Shown: positions 1-6,588, counted from the first letter of the stretch. The stretch: DNA of 46,338 nucleotides from Candidatus Cacconaster equi (GCA_018065895.1 JAGHSK010000034.1:1-46338), one strand, 5' to 3'. Notes: generated from the letters alone by a model not told the origin. Program-made: numbers and translations.

Positions 1-243
1 TATGCCGACAAACTGTTGCTGACCCCGAAGTACCTGTCCAAGTTCATCAAGGAAGTGAGCGGCAGGACGGCACCGGAATGGATAGACTCTTTCATCATTC
101 TGGATGCGAAGAACCTTTTAAAATATTCAGACATGAGCATCAAGGAGATTGCGTACGATATGCATTTCTCCAGCGTCCCGGCATTTTACAAGTTTTTCCA
201 AAAGAAGACCGGAATGACTCCGGCCGCATACAGGTCTGCATAA
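1..243 (+). CDS. AraC-family transcriptional regulator, C-terminal fragment (5' part outside window)
   Basis: The reading frame is already open at base 1 and ends at TAA 241-243, so only the last 80 codons are present. The fragment covers most of an AraC/XylS double helix-turn-helix domain. The first HTH contains LTPKYLSKFIKEVSG, and the second contains SIKEIAYDMHFSSVPAFYKFFQKKTG followed by the family-typical MTPAAYR end. Such proteins bind DNA as sequence-specific activators or repressors. The sensor part is missing, so the signal cannot be inferred. Transcription runs toward the repeat-rich intergenic region. No clear terminator was seen directly after the stop. Confidence 0.9.
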   Translation, partial: YADKLLLTPKYLSKFIKEVSGRTAPEWIDSFIILDAKNLLKYSDMSIKEIAYDMHFSSVPAFYKFFQKKTGMTPAAYRSA

Positions 244-385
244 AGATGACCTGACACAATGACATCCGCGCCGGATTTGCAGCGCCATCGCAAACGCCTG
301 TTCCTTAAGATGTTACGTTTATGGGCAGGGTTACAATTGTATGGGCGTATGAACGCAATGAAATTATCAGCAGCATTACTAGGAT

Positions 386-418
386 TTTGTAAAATACAAT
401 TTACAAATTTGTAAAATA
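386..418. promoter_or_regulatory. Operator-like palindrome with three alternating 8-mers
   Basis: The 8-mer TTTGTAAA occurs at 386-393 and 408-415, with its reverse complement TTTACAAA at 400-407. The last two form a perfect 16-bp palindrome (400-415). The two direct copies are part of an 11-bp repeat, TTTGTAAAATA, spaced 22 bp apart, about two helical turns. That geometry suits a dimeric DNA-binding protein. The target gene is unknown and the function is inferred. Confidence 0.45.
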
Positions 419-470
419 TAGTTACAATGTTTTGACAGCTGAGAATATAATTTCGTCATTAATTTTTCAA

Positions 471-524
471 TTTCTCCGGAGGAAAACGCAGATGTATTTG
501 TGTCACATCAGCATTCCTTGCACC
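471..524. repeat. Structured repeat copy 1 (left outer arm absent)
   Basis: This copy contains the palindrome CTCCGGAG (474-481), an inner hairpin GATGT/ACATC (491-495 with 505-509), and the conserved right arm CCTTGCACC (516-524). No matching left arm is seen upstream, so it is probably the truncated first unit. Confidence 0.65.
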
Positions 525-554
525 AAATTTTTTCATGTAACAATGTTTGTACAA

Positions 555-608
555 CTGGCAGAATGGCGCAAATCTTCCATTCTGCCAGAGTGTATTTACC
601 GAAATACA
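555..608. repeat. Two perfect hairpins in the spacer after repeat copy 1
   Basis: CTGGCAGAATGG (555-566) pairs perfectly with CCATTCTGCCAG (577-588) over 12 bp with a 10-nt loop. Directly after it, TGTATTT (591-597) pairs with AAATACA (602-608). The matching spacer of the next unit keeps a degenerate form of the first hairpin (from about 794), and has its own 12-bp palindrome, CCGTTGCAACGG (853-864). Confidence 0.65.
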
Positions 609-695
609 TTTTGATGCCTTTGTGTCGGTACACCTGATGTCATCACTTTAGAAAAACATTGCGACTCTGGAAGCAATACCGTTCCCCTGAGAAGG

Positions 696-760
696 GGTGC
701 AAGGAGTTTTTCGGAGAAAAACGCAAATGTGGTTCGTGCCACATCTGCACTCCTTGCACT
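696..760. repeat. Structured repeat copy 2
   Basis: The outer arms are GGTGCAAGG (696-704) and CCTTGCACT (752-760). The inner hairpins are GTTTTTC/GAAAAAC around GGA (706-722) and ATGTGG/CCACAT (727-732 with 739-744). Confidence 0.7.
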
Positions 761-934
761 AAATTGTTTCACGTAACGATGATTCTTTTATTGGCATAAT
801 GGAGTCAATCTTCTATTCCGCCAAAATGTATTTGCAGAATTGCACCTTGACTCCGTTGCAACGGTACACCTGAAGTCCTCACTTTAGAAAAAAACATTGC
901 GACTTCGGAAGCAATGACGTTCCCCGGAAAAACG

Positions 935-998
935 GGTGCAAGGGTTTTTCGGAGAAAAACACAGATGTGGTTCGTGTCACATCTGTACACCTTGCACC
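935..998. repeat. Structured repeat copy 3 (most perfect)
   Basis: The outer arms GGTGCAAGG (935-943) and CCTTGCACC (990-998) pair over 9 bp. The inner hairpins are GTTTTTC/GAAAAAC (944-960, GGA loop) and ACAGATGTG/CACATCTGT (961-969 with 978-986). Almost every base is in a stem. Confidence 0.75.
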
Positions 999-1021
999 AT
1001 GTTTTTAATCAACTTTTACGG

Positions 1022-1084
1022 GGTGCAAGGACTTCCGTAGGAAAACACAGGTGTCGTTCGTCTGACATCTGTACACCTTGCACC
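1022..1084. repeat. Structured repeat copy 4
   Basis: The outer arms GGTGCAAGG (1022-1030) and CCTTGCACC (1076-1084) are intact. The first inner hairpin has changed to TTCC/GGAA (1033-1043). The second is ACAGGTGT/ACATCTGT (1047-1054 with 1065-1072), where the difference from copy 3 becomes a G-U pair in RNA. Confidence 0.7.
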
Positions 1085-1160
1085 ATGTTTTTAGTCAAAT
1101 AATCTTCCGATTTCCGGGAAACGGAAAGGAAGATTTCTTCTCTTCTTTCAAGATAGAAAT

Positions 1161-1484
1161 CTATTGTTCTGCGATTCTTTTCTTTGAAAGGAAAGTTGAA
1201 ACCGCTTTTTCGATAACGGCCGTCATGGAAGTGTCGTTGTCGACACAATAGAAACGGAGTTTCTTGTACGTGGATTTCCTCAGATACAGACTCGTTTTGA
1301 CCATAGGCTCGGCATCGTCCTGATTTTTCATTGAGGGGTTCCGTTTTCTACGCTCGGTGGTGTGTTCTTCTTCAACGTAATTGCCGTTCTCGTCACAGTC
1401 GTGCCACTGGCCATCTTGGGACATGACTTTTAATGTAAAGCCTCCCTTCCCATCGGGAATTTTAAATACTTTGTCGTCTAACAT
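1161..1484 (-). CDS. Ribbon-helix-helix protein of mobile-element type (DUF3408-like)
   Basis: This is a 107-aa protein. Its first 60 residues are polar and charged, with short KxxDGKGG and DENGN turns. The last 45 residues resemble a ribbon-helix-helix DNA-binding fold: a beta strand VKTSLYLRKSTYKKLRFYC, then a helix-turn-helix ending TAVIEKAVSTFLSKK. RHH proteins with this layout often accompany the RepA-like ATPase and excisionase on Bacteroidota mobilizable and conjugative elements, acting as auxiliary mobilization or partition/repressor proteins. It is the third minus-strand gene of the module, separated from the ATPase by 106 bp that hold a very long hairpin. The exact role is inferred; a free-standing repressor is an alternative. 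Confidence 0.7.
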   Translation of the reverse strand: MLDDKVFKIPDGKGGFTLKVMSQDGQWHDCDENGNYVEEEHTTERRKRNPSMKNQDDAEPMVKTSLYLRKSTYKKLRFYCVDNDTSMTAVIEKAVSTFLSKKRIAEQ

Positions 1485-1512
1485 ATGCGTGTTTTTTATT
1501 GTTGAACTTTGA

Positions 1513-1578
1513 GCGGGCCTGCAGGGTCAGATATTTGGGTTTGTATATAATACAACCCCAAATATCTGACCCGCCCGC
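1513..1578. repeat. Very long near-perfect hairpin between the ATPase and RHH genes
   Basis: A 16-bp arm at 1524-1539 (beginning GGGTCAGATATT) is perfectly complementary to 1557-1572. After a single mismatch (1540/1556) the pairing continues with TTGTAT (1541-1546) and ATACAA (1550-1555) around a 3-nt loop. Outside, GCGGGC (1513-1518) pairs with GCCCGC (1573-1578) across a 5-nt bulge. Neither side is followed by a T-run, so it is not a standard intrinsic terminator. It could cap or process the mRNA, uncouple the two genes, or be a cruciform site used in replication or recombination. Confidence 0.75.
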
Positions 1579-1590
1579 AGACGTTTGGAA

Positions 1591-3132
1591 TCAAGACTCC
1601 GGGAGATCCCTCTCATACGGAATCTGAAGTTCGGGATCGGACAGCCGATACTTCCCGTCCTGTGTCTGGACGAGGGCCGTCCCGGTCGAGATTCTTATGT
1701 AAGTCTTGGCTGTCGATTCGGATCCCACGTTACCCACTTCCGGAGACATAAGACGGGATACGAGCTGCCGGTACTGGATGACCTCTCCGGCCCTGAGGGC
1801 ACGATGTAGCGCGTCCTCTGCGGCCTTGTACTGCCTGTTCCGCGCCGAATGGTCAACACTGGGGTCGTGCTCTTCCAGCAAGCCTGTATTCTGGTTGAAA
1901 ACAAACTTGAAGGGTTCGTATGAGTCCTCGCGCTGCTTCAGGAACTCTACGTCGATGCACTGCTCCGATTTGTTCTTTGAGAGGGAAATCTCGAGCCCCG
2001 CCTCCTCGTTGAAGCGCATCCCGAAGTGCCCCTTGGCGTTGCCGTTGCCCAGCGCCTTGTGGCAGGTGCATATGAGCACCGCGTGATAGCGCACGGCAAT
2101 CTGCTTGAACTGCCATATCAGGGCATCCGCCTCCCGGTTGTCGTTGAAGTCCCGGCAGAAATCCCTTCCGGAATCAATGACGATAATATCCGGGCAAATT
2201 TTTCTACAGGCTGTTTCGAAGAGGCTGATCTTGGTCTGGATGTCACCGGGAGCCCTGTTGAGCTCAAGGTATTTGAAGAACTCGGGATCCAGTCTGCCTT
2301 CCGCCATTGTGCGCATTGTCTTCATACGCTTCCGTACGGTGTTGTGCGCGAGCTCGGTGTCCACGTAGAGCACTTTATGCTTGCCTTCGACGGATCCGAA
2401 GGAGAGGGTCTTGTCTGCGTTGATTCCTCCGTTCACGGCAGCGGCGGCAATCACCAGGCTGAAGTAGGATTTCATCACTCCGGCATACCCGCTGACAAGG
2501 TAGATGTTGTCGCGCCAGAAGATAGGTTTGCCGTTGCGGAATATCAGCGCCACCTCCTCCGGTTCATCATCGATGGTGAAAGGGTTAACCACATAGTTCT
2601 CCCAGGTTCTGTCCATCGAAAGCTCTTCGTATTTCTTGAGCTTCGCGGCAACCTCATCGGCGAACGAAGCGATGGGGCACTCTGAAAGCCGGTGAATGGC
2701 TTCTTCCAGCACCATTATCCTTTCCCTCCTGGAATATTCGATGCGCAGGTACGAAGCGAGATTTTCGGGCGGGATGCTGTATGCCATATTGTTGATGATC
2801 TCGGCAAACAGCACGTTCATCTGCCTTGCAATTTCCTTGTCCGTGTCTGCGGGTCTTACAAGGTGCCTTTTTTCAAAGAAAAGACGGAAATTGTCCATTC
2901 TCCTTTTCAGTTTCAACGAGTCGGAATCGGACTTCAGGTCCATAATGACCGTAGTTGCATCGAAAGGATCTCCGTTCTTTGCCAGTGCCGCTGCGGAATT
3001 GAAGATGTCGGCAAAGCACGGTTCCGGAAAATATTCCGGCTTGACATTCTCAATAACAGCCTGGCGCTCGCTCTCACTGCCGTTGAGGAGAAACGCAAGG
3101 GTCCGATAGACGTAAGTGTAGTCTTCCATCAT
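1591..3132 (-). CDS. RepA/DnaB-like AAA ATPase of a mobilizable element
   Basis: The start chosen is the ATG at 3132, which overlaps the stop of the upstream HTH gene as ATGA; the frame stays open farther upstream, but that part lies inside the HTH gene. This gives 513 aa. Residues 1-150 resemble the helical N-terminal domain of DnaB-type helicases. A RecA-like ATPase core follows, with a Walker A-like GYAGVMKS (about 215-222), VDTE (257-260) and Walker B IIVIDSGRD (316-323). The Walker A is deviant: Met replaces the glycine before the Lys-Ser. ATPases of this type next to excisionase-like HTH proteins are common on Bacteroidota mobilizable elements and probably help replicate the excised form. 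It appears complete. No relaxase or integrase is next to it. Confidence 0.75.
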   Translation of the reverse strand: MMEDYTYVYRTLAFLLNGSESERQAVIENVKPEYFPEPCFADIFNSAAALAKNGDPFDATTVIMDLKSDSDSLKLKRRMDNFRLFFEKRHLVRPADTDKEIARQMNVLFAEIINNMAYSIPPENLASYLRIEYSRRERIMVLEEAIHRLSECPIASFADEVAAKLKKYEELSMDRTWENYVVNPFTIDDEPEEVALIFRNGKPIFWRDNIYLVSGYAGVMKSYFSLVIAAAAVNGGINADKTLSFGSVEGKHKVLYVDTELAHNTVRKRMKTMRTMAEGRLDPEFFKYLELNRAPGDIQTKISLFETACRKICPDIIVIDSGRDFCRDFNDNREADALIWQFKQIAVRYHAVLICTCHKALGNGNAKGHFGMRFNEEAGLEISLSKNKSEQCIDVEFLKQREDSYEPFKFVFNQNTGLLEEHDPSVDHSARNRQYKAAEDALHRALRAGEVIQYRQLVSRLMSPEVGNVGSESTAKTYIRISTGTALVQTQDGKYRLSDPELQIPYERDLPES

Positions 3133-3440
3133 AGGGCCTTGTCTTTGAAAAGTTTGTCGATATCCGTCTTCCGATACATAATCTTTCGGCCGGCCTTGAC
3201 GGGTTGCAGGTAATGTTTGGTTTCCCAATTCCACAGTGTGGTAGAGCACACTCCCAGCATTGTCATTACCTGATCTTTTGTTAGGAGGGTGTCCCGTTCC
3301 TTCTGATACTCGAGACGTGCGCGCTCATTTTCCGCAGCACGCTCCATAATGTCCTCCGTGAATTTCAGGAGATCTTCTCCTCTTACTTGAATGACCAGAT
3401 TGTTGTGTCCGGATTCAAGAATTTCCAGTAAGTCTGTCAT
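3129..3440 (-). CDS. Excisionase/MerR-type helix-turn-helix protein
   Basis: This is a 103-aa protein. An N-terminal segment is followed by a charged helix likely to form a coiled coil (about 30-53, rich in Glu, Arg and Lys). A winged HTH of the helix_turn_helix_17/excisionase type then runs from LLTKDQVMTMLGV through STTLWNWETKHYL to the wing with GRKIMYRKTDIDKLF. Such small proteins bend DNA near attachment sites or regulate the element's genes. It is the first gene of a minus-strand pair, translationally coupled by an ATGA overlap to the AAA ATPase. The pairing with that ATPase is the main evidence for a mobile-element origin. Confidence 0.8.
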   Translation of the reverse strand: MTDLLEILESGHNNLVIQVRGEDLLKFTEDIMERAAENERARLEYQKERDTLLTKDQVMTMLGVCSTTLWNWETKHYLQPVKAGRKIMYRKTDIDKLFKDKAL

Positions 3441-3539
3441 AAAATCATACTTTAAGTGTTTATACCAGACCCTCTTAAAGCAAGAAGGCCACTACCGTGT
3501 TTCGATAGTGACCGCAATAGTATGGGGAACTAAATTGGA

Positions 3540-3567
3540 TTTTTCGGATTAATCGTAATCCGAAAAA
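3540..3567 (-). terminator. Inverted repeat just after the stop of the one-TM protein gene
   Basis: TTTTTCGGATT (3540-3550) and AATCCGAAAAA (3557-3567) form a perfect 11-bp stem with a 6-nt loop, immediately after the TAG stop (3570-3568) of the minus-strand gene. It is symmetrical with T/A tracts inside the stem, so it could stop transcription, but it lacks a long unpaired T-run. Confidence 0.5.
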
Positions 3568-4440
3568 CTATTTCAAAATTTCCTTCAGTTGGTTTGAATA
3601 TTTTTCAATCAGGTTATCGATTCTCTCTGATACGTCTTCGGGGGCATAACCGTCTCTATATTGTTTTTGCTGAGACATCAAGGCGGAATACTGGATGACG
3701 AATCCCGGATTAAAGGACGAATTTACGCAGTCGAACAATTCCCTTGAACTTGAAAAACATATTCCACCGCTGTTTTTTAGAGCATCGATAAAAGCAGTGT
3801 ATTCCGCTCCATCCCGAATAGTCGCCAATGTCGCCTGGCACCAGTTGAATATTTCAGATGACTTATCCTTTTTGTAAATCAACGTCAAGAAACTCCCGGG
3901 GGCATTTCTCTCTTCAACGCTCAGTTTCCCTACGCGTTCCGGATTCGGTAGCAGGGTGGGATTTTCCGGAGTGTTATCGGCATTGCGGTCTTTTGCCGGT
4001 CTTAAACTCAATTCCCGCTCCATTTCTTCAAATTTATCGAATGGAAGGCCCTTACTTGAAAAATACCTGCGTGTCAAATCTTCATCATCAACGGCCTCAG
4101 CAAGGAATTCTAAGTCGTTCCTCGATTTGTTGTTGCGAATTTCGTTGTTGCGCACCCTGTCAAAATTGTCCTTGTCATATATTTTCTTGACGTCGTTACG
4201 GAATCTTCCGTAACTCACCTTTCCTTCAAGGACCTTCTGGAAGCGCTTGTGCGCGAAAACAAAAAGCAGGTACCTGTGATTGTTGTAAGATCGGAATCCA
4301 TCACGCAGATTCAGATGGTAATACAATACCGGTACAAGGATGTAAAAGGCAGCGGCCACAAAGACAAGGATTGCTACTAAAATCATCATATCTGTGATGA
4401 GCCCATCCGTGTTTAATAAAATACTATACAATTGCGTCAT
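3568..4440 (-). CDS. Hypothetical protein with one N-terminal transmembrane helix
   Basis: I do not recognise this 290-aa protein. Residues about 17-40 form one hydrophobic helix (core ILVAILVFVAAAFYILVPVL). The positive charges after it suggest the rest is cytoplasmic. The remainder is soluble and largely helical, with a very charged stretch rich in Asn, Arg, Asp and Lys at about 85-120, a Pro/Asn-rich linker at about 155-170, and a helical C-terminus. No catalytic motif is visible. It sits between the mobile-element genes and the 3' side of tRNA-Leu, so it may be cargo of the element. A defence or signalling role is possible but unsupported. Confidence 0.65.
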   Translation of the reverse strand: MTQLYSILLNTDGLITDMMILVAILVFVAAAFYILVPVLYYHLNLRDGFRSYNNHRYLLFVFAHKRFQKVLEGKVSYGRFRNDVKKIYDKDNFDRVRNNEIRNNKSRNDLEFLAEAVDDEDLTRRYFSSKGLPFDKFEEMERELSLRPAKDRNADNTPENPTLLPNPERVGKLSVEERNAPGSFLTLIYKKDKSSEIFNWCQATLATIRDGAEYTAFIDALKNSGGICFSSSRELFDCVNSSFNPGFVIQYSALMSQQKQYRDGYAPEDVSERIDNLIEKYSNQLKEILK

Positions 4441-4700
4441 TCTATTCTGTTTATTTTTACAAAATTAATCCCAAATGAAACAATTTGTATTCCATTGGAC
4501 AGACAATCGACATTGAAAAATCAAAAAAAGCTATTCTAATATGTCTTATATAATTGATTTTCAAAGAGTTTTTATTACATTTACAGACGGATTTCCTGAA
4601 ACGGAAATTGGAGCTTCTCATCTCCGGCAAAACGCCCTAAAAAACGGGTTCGTTTTTGCAATTTCAGAAATTCTGTCGGGCAAGCGTCGGGCAAATGGCT
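4441..4700. other. AT-rich intergenic stretch beside tRNA-Leu
   Basis: No gene is seen here. On the minus strand TAATTTTG (top 4460-4467) matches the Bacteroidota -7 element and could start the one-TM protein gene. A 9-bp direct repeat, GTCGGGCAA, occurs at 4675-4683 and 4686-4694. If an element integrated into tRNA-Leu, its attachment region would be expected here, but no copy of the tRNA 3' end was found elsewhere in the window. Confidence 0.4.
4675..4694. repeat. Short direct repeat GTCGGGCAA x2
   Basis: Two copies of a 9-mer with an 11-bp period (4675-4683, 4686-4694) lie about 57 bp from the 3' end of tRNA-Leu. The spacing, about one helical turn, is compatible with arm-type integrase sites, but this is inference. 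Confidence 0.4.
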
Positions 4701-4740
4701 AAAAGAAAAAGTCAACCGATTAAATATCAATCAGTTGACT
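4701..4740 (-). terminator. Intrinsic terminator of tRNA-Leu
   Basis: The arms 4710-4721 and 4729-4740 (AGTCAACCGATT and AATCAGTTGACT) pair over 12 bp with one mismatch. On the minus strand they are followed by TTTTTCTTTT (4710-4701). It lies 10 bp beyond the tRNA 3' end, in the right orientation. Confidence 0.8.
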
Positions 4741-4750
4741 CTCTAAAAAG

Positions 4751-4832
4751 TGCGGGCGAAGGGACTCGAACCCATACGACGTTAGTCACCAGATCCTAAG
4801 TCTGGCTTGGCTACCAATTACAACACGCCCGC
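4751..4832 (-). tRNA. tRNA-Leu (anticodon UAG)
   Basis: The minus strand folds as a class II tRNA. The acceptor stem is GCGGGCG/CGCCCGC (4832-4826 with 4758-4752) and the discriminator is A. The anticodon arm CCAGA-CTTAGGA-TCTGG places TAG at 34-36. A long variable arm and a canonical GGTTCGAGTCC T-arm follow. It decodes CUA and related leucine codons. CCA is not encoded. A consensus promoter and an intrinsic terminator flank it, so it is a single transcription unit. The mobile-element-like genes start just beyond its 3' end. Confidence 0.95.
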
Positions 4833-4848
4833 GTCGCAACAGCGGCTG

Positions 4849-4879
4849 CAAAGTTAATCAACTTTTCTTTACCGCCAAA
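4849..4879 (-). promoter_or_regulatory. Bacteroidota consensus promoter for tRNA-Leu
   Basis: On the minus strand TTTG (top 4876-4879) is followed after 19 bp by TAACTTTG (top 4849-4856), matching the -33/-7 consensus of Bacteroidota. The tRNA 5' end lies 16 bp downstream. Confidence 0.85.
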
Positions 4880-4910
4880 GACTCAAAGAAATAATATCCC
4901 GACCGCGGTC

Positions 4911-5765
4911 TCACCGGGTGACAAGTTTCACCATGGCCCAATTGTCATTCTCCCTGGTATATTCCACATCCATTCCCAACTTATCCGCAGCCTCAACAAG
5001 CATAGGTATATCTTCCGTGTAGAATCCGCTTATGAATAAAGAGCCTCCGGATGGCTTGAAAGCGCGTACATAAGTTGACATATCGGCAAGGAGGATATTG
5101 CGGTTGATGTTTGCCAGAATCATGTCATACTGTCCCTTCTGTAGGATGGAGGCGTCTCCGCAGCGAGTGACAATCTTGTGCCCCACCCTGTTGCGGCGTG
5201 CATTGTCATTTGCAGAACGGACACAAATCGGGTCGATGTCTACTGCATGCACCGGCACTCCGGCTCCGAGTTTTGCGGCGGCAACAGACAGTATTCCGGT
5301 GCCGCAGCCCATATCGAGCAGGGCCTTTCCCTTCAGTGCCCTCCCCTCATCGAGCAGCGCCCCTATCATCATACAGGTAGTCTGGTGATGACCGCTTCCG
5401 AACGACATCTTCGGATCGATGGTGATATTGTACTTTGTGAGTGGAAGGCCCTTGTGATACGGAGCCTTGATTGTCACCACATCATTTACAACCACCGGCT
5501 CGAAATCACTTTCCCATACAGCATTCCAATTCTGTTCCTCAATCCGTTCGACGGTATATGACACTTCAAACTCCCCACCGGAAAAGCCGCTGAGCACAAC
5601 TTTCAGATTCGGTTCGCTGAACTGCTCCTGTGGTATGAAGGCATTGAGCACAGGCTCCTCCATCGTAAAACTATCGAAGCCGAGATCAGCAATCTCAGCT
5701 TCGACAATTTCTGCCGCCATTTCAGAGAACGGCGCAATATTCAGGTGTACCGCAATATAATCCAT
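4911..5765 (-). CDS. prmA: Ribosomal protein L11 methyltransferase
   Basis: PrmA uses S-adenosylmethionine to methylate ribosomal protein L11. The protein has 284 residues, near the family length. An N-terminal L11-recognition domain (about 1-95) precedes the catalytic domain. The latter has the family signature DPKMSFGSGHHQTT (118-131), SAM motif I LLDMGCGTGILS (149-160), the acidic ribose-binding end AVDIDP (174-179) and the motif IV-like LANINRNIL (217-225). It follows tpiA by 8 bp on the same strand, so the two are very likely one operon. Its substrate gene, rplK, is also in the window at 28838. Confidence 0.95.
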   Translation of the reverse strand: MDYIAVHLNIAPFSEMAAEIVEAEIADLGFDSFTMEEPVLNAFIPQEQFSEPNLKVVLSGFSGGEFEVSYTVERIEEQNWNAVWESDFEPVVVNDVVTIKAPYHKGLPLTKYNITIDPKMSFGSGHHQTTCMMIGALLDEGRALKGKALLDMGCGTGILSVAAAKLGAGVPVHAVDIDPICVRSANDNARRNRVGHKIVTRCGDASILQKGQYDMILANINRNILLADMSTYVRAFKPSGGSLFISGFYTEDIPMLVEAADKLGMDVEYTRENDNWAMVKLVTR

Positions 5766-5773
5766 ACGGCTTT

Positions 5774-6529
5774 TTAGTATGACTTTGCTATGGCGACGAA
5801 ATCTTCCGCCTTGAGTGATGCTCCACCGATAAGGCCGCCGTCAATATCCTTGCAGGCGAAAAGTTCCTTCGCATTTGAAGGCTTGCAGCTTCCGCCATAA
5901 AGGATAGTGGTGTTTTCAGCCACCTTCGCGCCGAATTTGTCTGCGACAAATTTGCGGATGAAAGCATGAATCTCCTGTGCCTGCTCAGATGTTGCAGTGA
6001 CACCGGTTCCAATGGCCCAAACAGGTTCATAGGCGATTACCACGTTTGCCATCTGTTCTTCCGAAAGGGTGAAAAGGACCTCCTCGATCTGCTTTCCGAC
6101 CACTTCGAAATGCTTGCCTGCATTACGCTCGTCAAGCTTCTCTCCTACGCAGAAAATGACCTTCAGTCCTGAAGCGAAAGCAAGATTCACCTTCTCGACA
6201 AGGGTAGCTGATGTTTCTCCATAATACTCACGGCGTTCAGAGTGACCGAGGATAGTGTATGCGCAACCGGCATCCTTCAGCATTGCAGCTGCCACTTCAC
6301 CGGTAAAAGCGCCCTTCGGCTGATTTGCGCAATTCTGAGCTGAAAGCTGAATGTCAGTACCTTTAATCTCATTTGCAACAGATACCAGGTGTGTGAAAGG
6401 AGGGGCAACCACCAACGTCACGTCTGAAGGAATCTCTTTTACTTTTTCAACAATGTTCTTTGCGAGCTGCACGCCTTCTGCAACCGTGGTGTTCATCTTC
6501 CAGTTGCCGGCAACGATTTTCTTTCTCAT
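5774..6529 (-). CDS. tpiA: Triose-phosphate isomerase
   Basis: TpiA interconverts dihydroxyacetone phosphate and glyceraldehyde 3-phosphate in glycolysis. The ATG at 6529 gives the canonical N-terminus MRKKIVAGNWKMN and 251 residues, the usual TIM length. The open frame runs farther upstream, but that part is unlike the family. Catalytic residues are visible: Asn9 and Lys11 in GNWKMN, His96 in ILGHSERR, and Glu168 in AYEPVWAIGTG. The phosphate-binding GGS and GGL.GGASL loops are near the C-terminus. It is the first gene of a tpiA-prmA operon, divergent from the MarC-family gene. Confidence 0.97.
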   Translation of the reverse strand: MRKKIVAGNWKMNTTVAEGVQLAKNIVEKVKEIPSDVTLVVAPPFTHLVSVANEIKGTDIQLSAQNCANQPKGAFTGEVAAAMLKDAGCAYTILGHSERREYYGETSATLVEKVNLAFASGLKVIFCVGEKLDERNAGKHFEVVGKQIEEVLFTLSEEQMANVVIAYEPVWAIGTGVTATSEQAQEIHAFIRKFVADKFGAKVAENTTILYGGSCKPSNAKELFACKDIDGGLIGGASLKAEDFVAIAKSY

Positions 6530-6580
6530 CTTATTTTGTTTAGTTGTTTTACAAGTTGTGGACATCATATGTCCGGGGTG

Positions 6581-6588
6581 CAAAAATA
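6581..6588 (-). promoter_or_regulatory. Candidate -7 element for tpiA
   Basis: Read on the minus strand, this is TATTTTTG, matching TAnnTTTG, about 50 bp before the tpiA ATG. No clear TTTG -33 element is at the expected distance, so support is partial. Confidence 0.35.

Larger units (their letters stand above)
471..1098. repeat. Tandem array of four related structured repeats
   Basis: Four imperfect copies of a roughly 65-nt module recur at 471-524, 696-760, 935-998 and 1022-1084. The best copies have an outer stem (GGTGCAAGG with CCTTGCACC) enclosing two inner hairpins, so each could fold as a three-way junction in RNA or single-stranded DNA. Copies 1-2 and 2-3 are about 235-238 bp apart. 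Their spacers are also similar to each other, sharing the words GGTACACCTGA and CACTTTAGAAAAA and an ATTGC/GCAAT hairpin (658-677 and 896-915). Copies 3 and 4 are only about 86 bp apart, as if the spacer had been deleted. No family is recognised. Confidence 0.8.
244..1160. other. Repeat-rich non-coding region
   Basis: About 0.9 kb lies between the AraC fragment and the ribbon-helix-helix gene without a convincing protein. The short open frames here have no family-like content and overlap hairpin repeats, so I treat them as chance. The stretch contains an operator-like palindrome (400-415) and four related structured repeats (471-1098), described separately. It could be the end of a mobile element, a set of structured RNAs, or both. 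Confidence 0.7.

Noticed and set aside
471-1098. CRISPR array
   Set aside because: The repeats are too long, too divergent and unevenly spaced, the spacers are related to each other, and no cas genes are nearby.
432-1248. Short ORFs on both strands in the repeat region (for example 432-614, 914-1102)
   Set aside because: They run through the hairpin repeats, have no family-like sequence, and reflect the repeat structure rather than proteins.
1513-1578. Ordinary rho-independent terminator
   Set aside because: No T-run follows on either strand and the stem is unusually long.
2026-3213. Plus-strand ORFs of 219 and 173 aa opposite the ATPase gene
   Set aside because: They are antisense shadows of a well-supported coding frame, with no recognisable domain.
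3133-3249. Longer N-terminus for the RepA-like ATPase starting at 3249
   Set aside because: It would lie inside the HTH gene in another frame. The ATGA overlap at 3129-3132 gives a typical coupled start.
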